A stretch of DNA of 64,000 nucleotides from Augochlora pura. Taxonomy: Eukaryota; Arthropoda; Insecta; Hymenoptera; Halictidae. Location of the stretch: contig NC_135772.1 in the NCBI RefSeq assembly GCF_028453695.1, positions 14,260,001-14,324,000 on the forward strand. The letters run 5' to 3'. The translations under genes were made by a program, and so were the position numbers. Positions within the stretch are counted from its first letter, which is position 1. The number at the start of each line of letters is the position of its first letter. Shown here in pieces: positions 49,690 through 63,818 of the stretch. The notes under the pieces are model-generated. The model saw only the letters and a program-made list of their open reading frames with translations, did not search any database and was not told where the DNA came from.

Positions 49690-51300
49690 TCGGCGGGTCG
49701 GCCTGGATAATATTCGGCAAGGTCGTATCGCAGAAAACGGCTGAAGTGGTTCCCACTTTTGCGCGGGGGTTTATGTTTTCCGGTTCCTCCGTTGCTATTA
49801 TCCGGCCTCCTCTGTCCTCCAGTCGCGTTTCTGCCTGAAACAATAAAACACGTTCATGAATGAAACCCTTCTCTACACCCTTCTCCGTCCCTTCTGACGC
49901 CCGCCTACAATTCCTACACCCCTTTACGGCCTTCAGGAGTGGACTACCACCCTCTTTTAACGCGCATTATCATGCTCCTTCCATTCATTCGTAGCTTCAG
50001 GTAATAAACTTGGGGGCCGCGGCGCGCGGGTGCGAGAAAGGGGGCGGAAGATCTTCCTGGGTTGACTTCGCAACGCGTACGCACGCAACGCGTTTATTTT
50101 TAAAAAGGAAGGGTCGGCGGTTGGGATTATTATGCGTCGCCGGTTTCGAAGGTCATTCATGGTTTTCAAGGGTACCGGCGACCACCGGGTGTCGCACGGC
50201 GGGATGAAAAAGAAACGCGACCGCTCTTCTTCCCTTTTACCGTTACCTCAATCCGATGGAACGCGAGTCAATAAAAAAATAAAAGGTCGGAGAGATTGTG
50301 CACGCATTGCCTCGAGCGGTTCGCGATTCTATTCATTTGGAATCGAATTGTTTCTTGAGATTTCTGAGTGGAAACGCATTGGAGACCTTTGCGCAAAGTT
50401 GCAGAATGATTTGGGTGTCCATTAAAAGTGAGATATAAGATATGATAAGCGAAGATAATAAGGGAGTTAATGGCACTTTAAATAATGTCGAAATAGTTTT
50501 TGTCTTTTTAAAATTATAACAATACGTAGGAAGCATAATAAATTAATACATTGATTTAGAAATTTTGGAAATTAATATATTGTTTATAAATATCATCTTT
50601 ATGCAACGTCTTTTATGAACGATATCTCATACGTACATCCTCCTCTAAAAATGTTAAGACACCTGCGTGGTTAGTATAAATTGTAATATTTCGTTCCATA
50701 TAGGGAATGTCTGCAAGTCTGCAGTATATTGCAAAATTATATTGTTGATAGTGCATATGAAGTTATAATGCAATTATTTTACCCATTTATTGCATTTTAT
50801 TCATTGAAGTCGAATCCATGGTATATTTTATACTCCAACATGTTTTCTTAATACATGGAACATACTACAAAATACGTGGAACCGAAGAATATTAGAGATA
50901 ACGGTAAAATATATTTATGTACTTGTTGCAATGTAATATAATTCACTTTGAATACAATTGTTTAATTTATAACAATTTCATACTTATTTTATTTTCTAAT
51001 ACTTTTGGAGGGGGTAGTAAATACATAGAATTTATAGTCTAGTTATAACTACAGTATACTCGACGTATTTGGTTCAAATAATTTGTCAGGGATATAAAAA
51101 TAATACTTAAAAACGTACAATATTTTAAACGAAAGAATTAAAAAGTACAATATCCCTGAAAAGCGAACATTCTTAATTTCTTCGAACATCGCATTCATTC
51201 TTGAAACACCATTTCTCCAGGTATTTTTCTGAGGTCATCGGGTGAAGTTAGGCGAAGCCCGATGCATTTCACGCGTGTCGCCCTCCCGTCTTGTTCTATT
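49690..51300. other. intergenic region, no gene recognised
   Basis: GC-rich to about 50.3 kb, then AT-rich to 51.2 kb. Frames short and overlapping. Confidence 0.4.
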
Positions 51301-51563
51301 TGCCTCTTCCTATAATAAGCGGCTAGGCGCGACGCAAAAGAGAGCGTGAAATATTTTCTTGCTCGACGTTTTTTCCTGGAGGTGTGTGTGCGCGCGACAG
51401 GCGATCGCGTAATCGTTTATTTATAACGGAGCAGCCGGCTGCCCACGGTAAATAGCCTACGCCAGCCAAAGATTCCCGTCTTTCCGTCGGTGAGTCTGCT
51501 CGGCGAGCGAGCGAGTGGAGGGCCGGCCGCGACAATTTTTCGAGGCGGTTCCCGCAATCTTCG

Positions 51564-51587
51564 CGAGCCGAGCCGAGCCGAGCCGAG
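51564..51587 (+). repeat. (GAGCC)n short tandem repeat
   Basis: Pentanucleotide GAGCC repeated about five times inside a CpG-rich island (51.3-52.4 kb). Confidence 0.9.
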
Positions 51588-52599
51588 GTTGTCGGGTTGC
51601 TTTCGGAATGAAAAGCCAGCAATTAGCGGACCTCGGCGCAAACACGGGGGATGAAAAAGAACGAGAAGCAGAAGAAGAAGAAGCGTGGAAACGGACGACT
51701 CTTTAACGGACTCTTGACGCGAGTGAGCTCCTCTGGCCGGATCCCCAAATTAAAACCGTCGAGGGGAAAGAAAAAGAGTGCAGCGGTCGGGTCCGTGTTC
51801 CCTTCGCCTGGCCTCCGACGGCCACCGTCTCGACGGAGGTGGACGTGTAGATGCATTTAATTGTTAAGTCACTCTCGAGATGAGGGACCGAGGGCAACGG
51901 AAAATAGATCGAAGCGGAGGCAGTGCTTGCATACAGACAGATAGAAGAGACAGACTGAGAAGGCTCCTCATTCGTAGCACGGAGCTCGAGATCGCAGTGG
52001 GCATCCATTGGCCAGAACTATGGGGTGGGTTGGCAGCGCTATGGGCTACTATCGGCTCCTTGGGGATGTTTCCACCCCTATTTCTACCAACTACCCCCCT
52101 TACCCGTGTACACCGAATACACTGGTATAGTTATACAGACTCGTACGTGCCGGGCTGTTGGGTATTGATCGTCGTTGCTTCCAGAATACCACGTTCTACC
52201 CATTTCTCCTTCACCTGCAGTAGCACGTCCTTACACATCCTTGTTCTCGTCCTTCTCTCGGTCGGGGGTGCATCTCTCCCCTCTACACCTCCTCCTCCAT
52301 CGCCTCCTTCGCCAACCACCTCGCACCCGCCGCCCCTCCTGACACGGTCCATGTCCGATTTCTATCTCGCAGTTAGTCGCGGAGTTCAGCCAGAATTTCG
52401 ATATCGAGATTTGTTACGTGATGCCGATATCAAATACCCGTTCTCTGACTTTTTGCGCGTACACGTTTTTAGGGCGACTAGGACAGACTGGGACAGCTTC
52501 CAGAGAAAAAAGATTGCTTTAGAATTCTTGATACCTTTGCTAATCAAACTGTTTTTACAGATCCAAATAAAAAAGAGTCTTAATGCTTTATAGGAGCCT

Positions 52600-55440
52600 T
52601 TTTTCACTCTCTTATATTCCACCTAACAATATTCTTTACAAGTCCATAAAATTAATAGTAACTCAAACCATGATTTGAACATACGTTTCCTGTCTTCGCA
52701 TCAATTTCTGCAGCTTCCAAAAATAATTTACGCTTAATGAATAAATAAATCAATTAATAATTTACCCTGCACAGTTCCCTATTCCCTATAGTTCCCTATC
52801 CAGAACGAACCCAACAAAGACCGTATTGTTTAAATAAGAGATGCCATAAAATTATTATGCTAATATAATCGTCTCCATGGACTTACAAGCGTTCAACTGG
52901 TCGACGAAAATCCGTGACGACCTCTTTACGGAAATACTTGCGGTGCAGCGAAAAAGTAAGAACGGATAAAGGGCGGAGAAGAAAGGGCGCATCGAGGGGC
53001 GAACCGTGGACGCGAAAACCTCCGGTAATCGAAGACTTTTATCTTTATTGCTGAAATTCCGCGTATCTTTGGGAGCGAAAGGACCGATGGAAATGAGGAC
53101 ATTCCGTTCCCCGGCTGGATTGGGTTTCGACGATTAAGGATCCTTCTAATCCTTCCAACCTGACGTTGTATTCTGCGGCCACTATTCCACTCCCCCCCCC
53201 CCCTCCTTCTCCCTTCCCAGTGATCTTTCTCGTGTACGTTTCGTTCATCGGGAACTTGCTCGCATCCGCTGGATTCACAAATAAATACGCCGACGAGCTG
53301 TGCAACTATTTTCAACGTCTCGGCGGAAACGTAGTCAATATTGAACGCGTCGCAAAACAGTTAACGCGTTTGCTGCTCCGAAAAATTTCTGCAAAATCAC
53401 GTGGCTTAGTTATGTCTTAGTCGGTCATCTGGTTCGCGTCATTTCCAAATTAACTCCTTGCACTATGATTCCTTTTTCACTATGCTAATTAGCACTTATT
53501 TATCTTTAATAATTTCTCTAGTAGGATCAGACAATTTTTCTTTCTTGTATTGCCTTTATTTACTTTCGTTTCTATAGTTTAATAACAGAAGAAATAAATT
53601 TTATTTCGATTTAGAAAAAATTAATAATATTTATGCTTAGCAGATCTTAGATGAAATCTTTATTACGAGTCTGACTCGTGATTATAGTGCAAGGGGTTAA
53701 TCATTTCGTTAACGAGACTATACTGCTTCAGATATCGCTTTATTCATTCTTTTAGATTGCACAGATATAATTGAAATTTCGTTCACGCAGGAATGTTGCA
53801 AACGAAAATTAAATCGTGTAAGCTATGACGAACGCAGCAGTCAACTCGTTAAGCAGAGACTGCATAATGCATGCTATTGCACGCAAGTGCTTGTCCCGCG
53901 TTGTTTACTCTTTTATTTTTATCTTGACTTGTTTTACGACCCTTATTATAAGGAAAACTAGTTCACGCGAAAGACCCTATTGTATATTTTAAGTGTAACG
54001 AAGATAGGGGCAGGAAGTTACCTTTTTCGTGCTACTTGCCATTAAAAAATAATGTTCGATAGCTACTCCGCGGTCTTTTTATTCGAATTGCAATAAATTG
54101 GAATAAAACAGAAATTTGTTTCCTTTCCAAATAGGAAAACTAATTGATTTTTCCAATGCTTTTGCCGTTCACCTGTTACATTCATAAAATTCGCAGTCTA
54201 TTAATAACATCGGAGAAAGAATGAACCTAGCAAAGGAACACATTGGATACAAGAGGCACGGTGCGATCGTGGAACGTGCCCGTTATAAATCGCGGAAATA
54301 AAATCCTGATAACGCGGATAATATCAATTGAGCGACGCAGAAAGTGAAATGAATAAAACGAAGTTCCGAGGTTCGAGGAATACCCGGGTATAATTCCATA
54401 AGGATTTAATGGAATGTGTTGCGGCTCAGCCGCCGGAACAATGGCAAACCTTTTCTACTTACTCGGTTTTCCAATGGAAGCGCGATCGATCAAACACGGA
54501 ATATATGATGCCGGGATTTAATCGGCCTGAATTGATTCAATTGACCAGTTATTCGATTATACTATTCTTCCGTGATGGGAACAGACGTAAGAATTCACCT
54601 CGCGGTGAATTTATATTTTAATATCAACAGGAAGAGATTGTCAATTCGTTTTGATTTGATAGAAAAGAATCTGTTCCATTCGTTTAATCAACGTATTAAA
54701 AAGACGTTGTTCTACATATTACTTCGAAATTTATTTAAATTTTGGTTACCGGACTTCGTGTCGCTGGGAGTGATCATTTCCGGTTGGCTGTTAATTTATT
54801 TATCGCTGAATGTTTAGACCTCCAGTGTGCATATCAGCGTGCTCTGTCTCTTTATTTAATATACCTTCGCGGTAGTATATTTCTCTTAATCTTTCGATAA
54901 TTTTACTCGGTGGTATATTAAATTATTTTAATCTGTTATGTTGCACTATTTTATCAATTTGATATATTAGAAAAACTGTGTAAATGTGATTAAATCGTCG
55001 CGATTAAAATTTCTAATCGTTAGGATGTATATTTTTATTAATTTCTCAATGACTGTATTTAGCCAATTGTAAGACAAAACCAACTGGTTATCCAATAAAA
55101 TTTATTCGCTTGGTCCGGTTAGGATATTTATTTACGCGACCATTTATTTCTATATTTATTGCAAATGGATGCAGGGGAATTCTTTTTCCAGTAGCATTTA
55201 AGTAATACGTTCTTCCACCTCATTTTCCTCGAAATTAATTAACGATTCGCTACGCTTCCAGCACTCTAGGTAGATGGCCTCATAATTCATCAGAGTATTT
55301 CTTATCTAGGGTGGAAAAGAAATTCACGTCTTCGCGATAGCGCCTTCTCATTGTCCGGCGAGGGGTGGGGGTAAGTTAGAATGGTAGATGCTTAGGGTGG
55401 GGCGAACGGCGCGGGGAAACACGTTTTCTAGAGAGGGTAA
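52600..55440. other. intergenic region, no gene recognised
   Basis: Mostly AT-rich; GC-rich patch 52.9-53.35 kb with a C12 run at 53192-53203. Frames up to 129 codons without recognisable domain. Confidence 0.4.
53650..53700 (+). repeat. repeat end related to 30257-30306
   Basis: Carries ATGAAATCTTTATTACGAGT, the inverted pair ACGAGTC-T-GACTCGT, and ends AGTGCAAGGGGTTAA. The copy at 30257-30306 has the same order of words and ends GCGCAAGGGTTGAA. The GGGGTTAA end suggests the terminus of a TTAA-targeting element. Confidence 0.6.
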
Positions 55441-55451
55441 GACGAGACTAG

Positions 55452-55476
55452 CGGTGGTGGTGGTGATGGTGGTGGT
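55452..55476 (+). repeat. (GGT)n trinucleotide repeat
   Basis: Eight units, with one GAT interruption. Confidence 0.9.
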
Positions 55477-58400
55477 AGTCTAACATTTGCAGGGGAATAT
55501 GAAAGGGGTTTTGCAAGGAAAGGCGGGGTAACAAAATGGCCGCGGCCACCGACGTAGGGGAAGTAAGACATTTATCCGTAAACAACGCTGCGTTGGCTTT
55601 TGCTCCTCGAACTTCGAAAAAGTAACTCGCTCGTTCGAGAATCCATGTTAATTCCCCGAGACTGTCTTTTGTTAATTCGTAACGTTATAAACTAAAACTG
55701 TTCGATTAATTTTGCACCCCTGTGTAAATTCGCAACTCCCTTTTGCGATCATTCTCTACATTTAACAGAATTACTATTAAAATACAATTTGTTTCCTTAT
55801 TTATGAGATTTCGTATTAATTCTTGCATTGCATTGATTAATTAATTATTTAAATTAAACAAATTACTGGCACATTACGAGCAACAGAAACATTGATAGAT
55901 CTACAAGAAGTGCCTAAAAGACAAATTTTGAGATGTTGATTTTGAGAATTCTAAGTCATAAATAGTAATAATTGTATAATTGTAAGAATGGCTCCCAGTC
56001 CGATTGTTGTTATTACAACATAATATATTAATATTATTAGATCTCTGTATTTATCATAATTCGATATCACGTAAAATATATACGATTTTTCTATTCATGT
56101 TAGTTAATTTAATAATTGCTTCCACGTAAAGGTCGAATAGCAAGATCATCGATATTACGAAATTATTAATACGAATAAGAAGATTATTTCGAAGGATTAG
56201 TGATGCCGTGGTTGCACCGCTGCTCGTACAATTTAAAATCGCTCTCAAATACACGAGACATCGTTACATTAATTATTCGTAAGTTTATTTTGAAACATCC
56301 TGTAGACACACCGTGTCGCGTATCACAAATGTAAGTAACCCCGTGGTCGACCCGACATATGCTTCTAAATTAACTCCGGGTCTATTCTATTAATTAATCT
56401 CATTACTTTAACATCTCTGCGGATCTGCTTTCCGAAATTTACATCTTTTGTCTTGGAAACGTGTCACCGTGTTTGTCTCGTTTCTAAACAGATTAAACTC
56501 TGACGCTGACTTCAATTCAATACGTTTAATAAAACAAAAAAACATACGAACTTTTATTTTCATATCGAAGTATGAATTACACGTTCCAAAATTATTAATT
56601 ATTCAATTTTGTGTTAAATATAAGCGTGGAAACGTTCTACTGCGCTTTGATTCAATCCCTAATACCGTAATCACTATTTCGTTAAAATTATCGATTTTAT
56701 GTAAAGATGATAATGCGCGGGGAATTATTTGCTTGTTGTTGAAATAAAATACTCAATGATTTTCGGATAGGAAAATGTTCGCGGTTGGCCGTGTCGCGCG
56801 CATCTTACAAAATCCAAAGACATTCGGCCGAACAGTTGCCTAAGGTTCCCGACACGATCACCACATTATTAACGTCGCAAGCTCGCATCAAATTGTGGTT
56901 AATACCCAGCCATTCGGTAATCCTTTATTATGGAGCGGAGAGCGGCATTAGCATAAAAACATAATTATGCAGGTGCGTCAGAGTGCACCGTCCATAATAT
57001 TCTGTAATAGGGGGCTCGATAAGTTGAAAAGAGCATTCTGCATATTTCGTTAGTATCATTAACCGTAACAAATTTTAATGTCATACATTTTTCTCGCCTT
57101 TAGTTTTCTATCATTTACATGTTAACGATTCTGGTTAGCAAACAACATTTTGCCATGTCATTTGTCAGACACGAATGTTTATTCGTGCTTATCAACTTTT
57201 CAACTTAATTGTAGTAAATTTTATTTTAACGGTAGAAAGGTCAGGATCAAAATCATTCGCAAAAAAATCAATTTCAGTTTAATGTTCTTGCTAATAATTT
57301 GAAAAGGAAAGTGTAGCTCTTAGTATACTACTCTTTTTATTTTATGCTTAACCCTCGGGCGGACGCGCCTTTTTCGACACCTCCAGCGAGCGCGTCGTGC
57401 GCGCAGTGTACAGGATGAACGCCAGGGTAATTTCAAAGAATCTGGCATGTCATCATCAAATAATCATTATACACGGTATGTCCAGGATTCGAATGTATAT
57501 TCTATATGTTTTATAAGCGTATTACAATAAAGTATTAAATAATAATCGTATTATGTATTAACAATTTAGATACGCGCAACCCTGGGAGTGCAGGTCTACT
57601 CGAACCCGAGCTCTCCCCATCATTGTGCAATTGATAAGCGTCCTGTTTAGTTTTATGATTTCATAGTTCCTTTAAACGTAACAGCCACACCGCTAGGATC
57701 GTTGAGAAATATATTAAACAATGTAGTTCTTCAAAATGTTTAAAGGAGTTCCTCACTTGTCGTCCTCACGTTAAAAATGAATATACGTAACCGTTGACGC
57801 TGTTTCAAAAATCTAATAATAAATTTATTAGCTACAAGGAACCACGACTTTCAAGGAATCTTCGAGATTATTTATCTACCGAGTCACCGAAACAGCTAAT
57901 TGGCACGTAGAAACCACGTATCAAGGGCAACCCTATAGCCACCCTCGCGGCGAAATCGCGAGCTACGCGCTGACAACCATGATTTTTCCGTGGGCGCCGT
58001 AACGAGGGTCGCGCGCGACGTCCTCGATCGCTAGCCCGTGGAAGGTTACACGGCTTATTGAACAATTAAACGGAGGGCGCGTCACGAAAAGTAGTCTGGC
58101 TCCGATCGGAGAAGGAGCCCGGGCTCGTCTTCTCTTTTTCTCCTAGTAACGGGCGATCGTGAAAGTGCGGTCGGTCGGGGTACGCGATCGATTCGGTAGT
58201 AAAGTGCCACCCGGTACTCGGGCGGAAAATAGCGTTCGGTGGATGTTGACTACAACCGCTCTACCCCTTCGACAACTTGAACGAGAATGCCTGGTTGGAT
58301 GTATATAGCTTTACAGGAAGTCACTCTGTACCTTCGTTGAATGACCAGTACACGTGGCCGGGCTTTACGTGCTGGTGTGTTCCATAAGTATACGCCGCCG

Positions 58401-59600
58401 CGGCGCGTCGTGTCGTTGTGTCTTTCCCCGTGTGCCGTGGCTAGGTTCACAGGGTTGCATGAGCGCGAGCGCTCGCGCGCGCGCTCCCGTGCACACGTTC
58501 ATGTACGCGTATGATACGGACGTACCTAGATACGGATGGCCGGGCAGGCTGGACAGAGATGGTGGTAGCTGCCCGGACAGAGAAATGAGAATAGTGTCGG
58601 TCTACGAGCTGAGTGGAGTTGGTGAGCAAATTGCTCAAAGTAATTAATCGCTTTTGCCGGGTTGGCTTGCCACGCTGCCGGCTGAAGCTCATCCAAGGGG
58701 TGGCACCAGGTATCCTAGGAAAAGCTATCGAGGGACTCCGGTTAAAATGGCTGACTTAATGAGTCTGCCGTCTAGGTACACCTGCAGAATCTTCGAATGA
58801 CGATCATCGACCGTTCACGCGGCCGCCTGTTGACCCATCTTGGCCATACGCGATCTCGTTTCCGGGTGGTCGTCCACCAGAAAAATCCTCCGCGACCCCT
58901 GTCGTCCGACGGTGGGGGGCTCCCTGCATATCCGACCGGTTCGGATAACTAGCTGTGCCCGATGCGGCTCTCCGAGCGGGATCATGAATTATAAAATAAT
59001 TTTGTAATATGTTGTGTATTTAATATGTGGTTCGGTTGCGTCGGGAACAGTGTTTGTCGGGTATTTATTTTGGAATCATCCTGCTTTGCGGATATATGTG
59101 GTCCGCGCAAATATTGAATCGTTGCCATGTAAAATTGGTAGACCGTTATTACAAATTCCCCGGAAAAGCGATTACATGCGACCATGGAAATAAATTATGT
59201 GATGCGATTATTAAATCCGTGCGCGCCGCCCGCGCGTTGTTATAAACCATGTACTCAGCAGAATATCGAATTAAAATATTTTAGGTAGAAATGCTACTTC
59301 CGACTTGTGTATGTCCCCGACCATTGTAACCCGATGATGACACGCGTGATAAACAGTACTGCCGCGATTATCCTCTCTTTTGGCGGCTCGTCGATCCTAA
59401 TTTCGTGGCCTCCGCACTTCTTTCTCGACGCAGACAGATTTCTCGGAAGCCGCCGAATGAAATATCAACGACAGCAAGGTGTATTGGCGCTGATACTTCT
59501 TTGGCAATTTATGAATACTTATTTTTAGACTGTAGTTATTTATGCGATCGCGCAAGTCAAGTTCTTCCAATAATTTCGATCCATCGAGCACGATCATCAA
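55477..59600. other. intergenic region, no gene recognised
   Basis: AT-rich to 57.3 kb, then GC-rich from 57.85 to 58.98 kb. TTAACCCTCGGGCGG at 57348-57362 looks like another TTAA/CCC element terminus. Frames in the GC-rich part (for example 97 codons at 58354-58647) have no recognisable domain. Confidence 0.4.
58463..58478. repeat. perfect 16-bp CG-rich palindrome
   Basis: GCGCGAGC followed by its exact complement, then a further CGCGCGCG run; cruciform or Z-DNA potential only. Confidence 0.8.
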
Positions 59601-60264
59601 ATTCTTCCACAGTTTTTACTGTTTAACATTCGTTCTCTTCATTTTAAAAACAGACGATCCACGGTCTACCGATTTTCATGTTCCATCTTCTTCGAAGCTG
59701 ACGGCACCGTCGCGAAGAGATTTTTCTTCGGCAAGCCGGCGAATAAAATCTCGATGACGGTTCCTTCGTCGCGAAAACTCCGGAAATAGCAAGTTGCCGG
59801 TGTGCATCGACACTCTTCAGGGAAACATTCCAAAACCGAGTGGCCGCGACCTGAAATACCGTCATATCTCGCGCCAAGGGAGCTCCGGAGATTGTTACTC
59901 CTTCTCGCGAGAGGCTGCCGGCTACGTGTGCGTGCGTGCATGTGCTTGGGTTTCGACGTGTCCCACCGCGCGTGTCTGCGTGTCCGTGTATATTGCAGCT
60001 GAAACTCGTAGAAATTGCAACTAGCAGCGCTTGCGCTCCGCTAAACGAGAGAGGACGGAAAGGGGGTGAAAAGCTCGAAAGAGCAGGGAGGGCGGCGGAG
60101 TGCGAACGCAGGATAAGACGCAGACAGGTTGCTCGACGAGCAACAAGGAAGGGCGAGAAGGAACACCGGCTGGAACAAAGGCGTGAATTTGCTGAGCGCC
60201 GTCGGTGGAACAAGGAGGAACGGGAGACAAAGCGATCCCGAAGGAAGACGCTGAACAACGGCGA

Positions 60265-60297
60265 ACAGAGAGAGAGAGGAGGGGGGGGGGGGGGGGG
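60265..60297 (+). repeat. (GA)n followed by G18
   Basis: Short GA run leading straight into 18 G. Confidence 0.95.
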
Positions 60298-60878
60298 TGG
60301 TCTCGGCGTTGATGAAAGATGAAGACAGTTTGCGTGACAAACAGAGGGCCGGGAGGCAATGGAAGGGTACGAATTGGGCAATAAGAGACGGACTAATTGA
60401 GCCGCTGGCAAATGGAAAAACTCGGAAGAACCAGTTCTGCGAAGGACAAGAATGAATCGCTGGGCGAAGACGCGGGAACGAGAGGATAATGCGCGGGCGG
60501 TGGACGAATCGGGGATACGGAGGAAGCTCGGCGATTTAACGAGGACGAAGGTATACCGGGACCTGGCGGTGGGAGAGAGACGTCGCGGATGCCGAAATGG
60601 AGAGGATAAGATGCAGACTGGCGCTGGTTGAACGAGGAACGGGAGAGGTAGACGCAAAATAGGGTACGGCCGGAGTAAGCAAGGATTAGAACGAGATGCG
60701 AATATCTGGGCTTAGCACGGCAGCCGAGGGTGGGGCGGTTCGCGGCGAGAGGGAAGGGGATGTTTACAGCGAAAAGGAGGAAAAGAGGACTTGAAAGGCT
60801 CCCCACCATCGGGGGGATACGCTGGGTCGTTCAGGAGGCAGCCGTCAGGAGTCGACGCCGCGAGCTTTTACGTGCCTC

Positions 60879-60904
60879 GAAGAAGAAGAAGAAGAAGAAG
60901 AAGG
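60879..60904 (+). repeat. (GAA)n trinucleotide repeat
   Basis: About eight perfect units; gives a poly-lysine or poly-arginine run in the plus frames. Confidence 0.95.
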
Positions 60905-61030
60905 AGACGAAGAAACGACTTTCCACCTCCAGAAGGCGACCGCCTCGGGTCACCACCACCACCCAACGGAGCCTAGAAAAGGGGTGGTTGCCTTCATCCG
61001 CGGAACTGGGCGCGACTAACCTCTATTGAT

Positions 61031-63818
61031 CGTAAGAAGACTTCCACACCTACAATCCTCACACTTTCATGCCGCAGCCTGTACCGGGTGGTTCGCCGGT
61101 AAATAAATGATCGGGCTGCCTTCGCGCGCTACAAAGCTTATCTTTGCGGTTGCGTTTTTTTTTCACTGCCGCTTTAATTAACATTATTGAAGAACCTTCA
61201 TAGCTGTAATCAATGAAGCTGACTTAGCTTATTCTAATAGTCGTGCCGATACAATTAAGCCTTACACTTTCCATTATTGCTTTAATTTTCATTATTTATG
61301 AACCTTCTCCGAGATTTACAATGAACGTAGTCAACTATAAAATGTCTCATTTAGATGAAACTAACTGACACTCAAATCAAATTGAAATCATGTTTAAACA
61401 AAGACGTTTAATGACGTACAAATATGACCTCTAATGTCTTAATTGCAGTTGACGAAGAAGAAGTTTTTAAATATTATTATTTTCTCTAAGATCCAGAACG
61501 AATCTCCTGAAATATGTTTGTATCGTTGTCAATCGTATATCGAGAAGACTAAGCTCGATAGGTGTTGAATTTTTCTTTCGTTCGGGCACACCCGTTAAGT
61601 AGTAGATCCATTCAGATAGGTTTTGCAGGTCTCCGCGGTAAGAAGCGCAGCTTCGGCCACGACATAAGAACATTGTTGCCGGCGATGGTGGTGGCGGCGA
61701 TGCAAAGGGGTTCGCCGGAGGTTGCCACGGGGTGCAAGGAGGGGGCGAGACGGGAAACTAAGTTGTATTGATCCAAGGTTGCAGGGGTGGAAACCAGGCA
61801 GGGTTAGTACGTGTTCTTAATCGCCAAGTGACCACCCTCGCTCTCTTCCTCTTTCCCTGTCCCCCTGGCTTTCCTCTCTTCCTCGGTCCACGTCTCCTCT
61901 TCCTGTTTCTCCACCTTCCAGCCCCCAACCAGCGCTATATCCGACCGGCTAAAGGGGTCTCGGTTCTCACCCTCGAGAGAACCGGGACCCTCCTTCCACC
62001 TTCCGAAATCGCCGACGCAATTCTGTCCGGGCATTGTCTCAGGATTAGGTAAGGAACAACGGCATTGTTCTCTGCTCTATGATCCGCTGTTGCATCGATG
62101 AAAAATACGCCTCCGTCGAAATACCTCTCCGATAATTATATTCTCGATTCCCTCGCCCTTCGACGTTTCAGATTTCGGAGCTGAGGGGTGGTTGTCTTGT
62201 GTGCGAAATAAATTTGTGCTAGTTTCTCGTATTAATCAAACGATTATGTAATTGTTTTATGACATTCGAGCTAGGATATAATTGTGGTTGATATAATAAG
62301 ATGCGAAAAATTTTGTGAACGAGTTTCAGTAAATATTTTGTCCGAAAAATGTTGGAAGATCATCGGGTGCTCATAAATACGTCTGCAATAAAATATTGAA
62401 ATCGATTCATTGGTAACATAGCAATCCAAATGGTACTGATACGTTTCACCAAATTCTTTTTATTCCACGCAGTCGAAAGTGATCCCTGTCTACCGTTGTA
62501 GAATTTGCAACTCTAACTCACTTAGAACAGCAGAGAAATTCTAGTTCTCAGCGATACAAATAAAATTCAACGCCGACCCTCCCTCGACGGAGGAATGTCT
62601 TCGAACGAACGAAATCTCCGTTACCGCGAGATCATAATCTCGTTACGGGTTCCCGTGCCGAAGACATCCAACGCGGCCCAGACAATTTCATTACAGCCCC
62701 CGCTCCACCTCCCGATGATCCGAAACGGGGCGTTCAGTTTTCCGTGAAAAGTGAAACGGGCCGCGGTAGTTCGAGAGGCTGACAGAACGTGTCTGGCAGC
62801 ATATTATGTCGCTTAAAATTCAAAACGGTGAAAGATATCCGCGGAGGTGTCAGCATTAATTGGATTCTGTTGAAACTCGTATGTTACTGTCCGCGCCGAC
62901 TGGGAACGCAGGAAAGGAATGGCGCGAGGTGCCAGGGGGCAGCCAGGGGGGGGGGGGGGAGGTCGAAAACACGATTAACGAATATGCCGGCCGCTTTGCT
63001 TAAATTCGAAATTGGCCAGGTCAGATCGCAGCCGAAATTGTGTACGACTGCCGTCCGCTCGGCCGTCACGCGGAGTAAATTATTGAATGATAATTGAAAT
63101 TATGGAACATAATTAAGCGCCGCTTTTATTCGCGTTGGTCACGGCGAGGTGCGGAGGGGGCCGGCCATCCTTATAAACATTCGCATTAACGAACGGCGTG
63201 GAATGAAATGAGCGATCTCATCGGTTAATCGAGCGAACAAAAACTATTTTTGGAACCGGTCTTGTCCGGTCGACGATTCCCTGGTTACGTCAAGAAAGAA
63301 CACCAAATGTCACGTATTTATTACTTTAGATATGTTTTTTCTCAAAGCTGAATCGCGTAATATCGTTTAAGTCTGCAGAATTTGTTTCCAAGAATCTACA
63401 GTTGAATTAATGCAATTGCAAAAATTATGAGATGCAGCGGCGTCCCTTTGCAGCCACAGAATTGATCGGGTAAAATGGATTCGCTTCAACCGACGATCGA
63501 TAGAGTCTTCCAGTCGGGGGCAGGTTCTCCCAAAAATTCTCTAGACTAGTTCCAGAAGAGGACACTGTCCCACGACCTTCGGACCACGTCTGAAATTCTT
63601 CCCCTCGCGAGAAGTTACCCTCTTCGAAATCCGGATTCTGCGGTCCAGGGATTCCAGTAGAGGAAGCTGACCCGTGGGATTTTCGGATGCAACAGTGCTG
63701 GACCCTCTATTTCTAGTTTTTCCGCTCTATTCTCGAACGGGGATCTTGCGCTCGCAACGAGATACGACAAATCGTGTTTCATCTCGTGGACATTTATATT
63801 ATATTATATATTAATATA
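61031..63818. other. intergenic region, no gene recognised
   Basis: Mixed composition; G14 run at 62946-62959. A CT-rich patch at 61830-61920 yields a 94-codon frame judged spurious. Confidence 0.4.

Larger units (their letters stand above)
59644..61030. other. CpG-rich, purine-asymmetric island, no gene supported
   Basis: The plus strand is purine-rich from about 60040 to 60910. The longest open frame of the window (337 codons, minus, 60657-59644) lies here, but it is serine-, arginine- and proline-rich, is overlapped by five other frames on both strands, has a poly-proline run that is only the G18 tract read backward, and shows no domain. Candidate regulatory or promoter island. Confidence 0.5.

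Noticed and set aside
51880..52593. 237-codon plus frame
   Set aside because: No recognised domain and a proline/serine run in the middle. Composition of the second half looks a little more protein-like, but I cannot support it as a gene without homology or transcripts.
59644..60657. 337-codon open frame on the minus strand, the longest in the window
   Set aside because: Serine/arginine/proline-rich, with a poly-proline run from the G18 tract. It overlaps several other open frames on both strands in CpG-rich DNA and has no recognisable domain. Stop codons are simply rare here.
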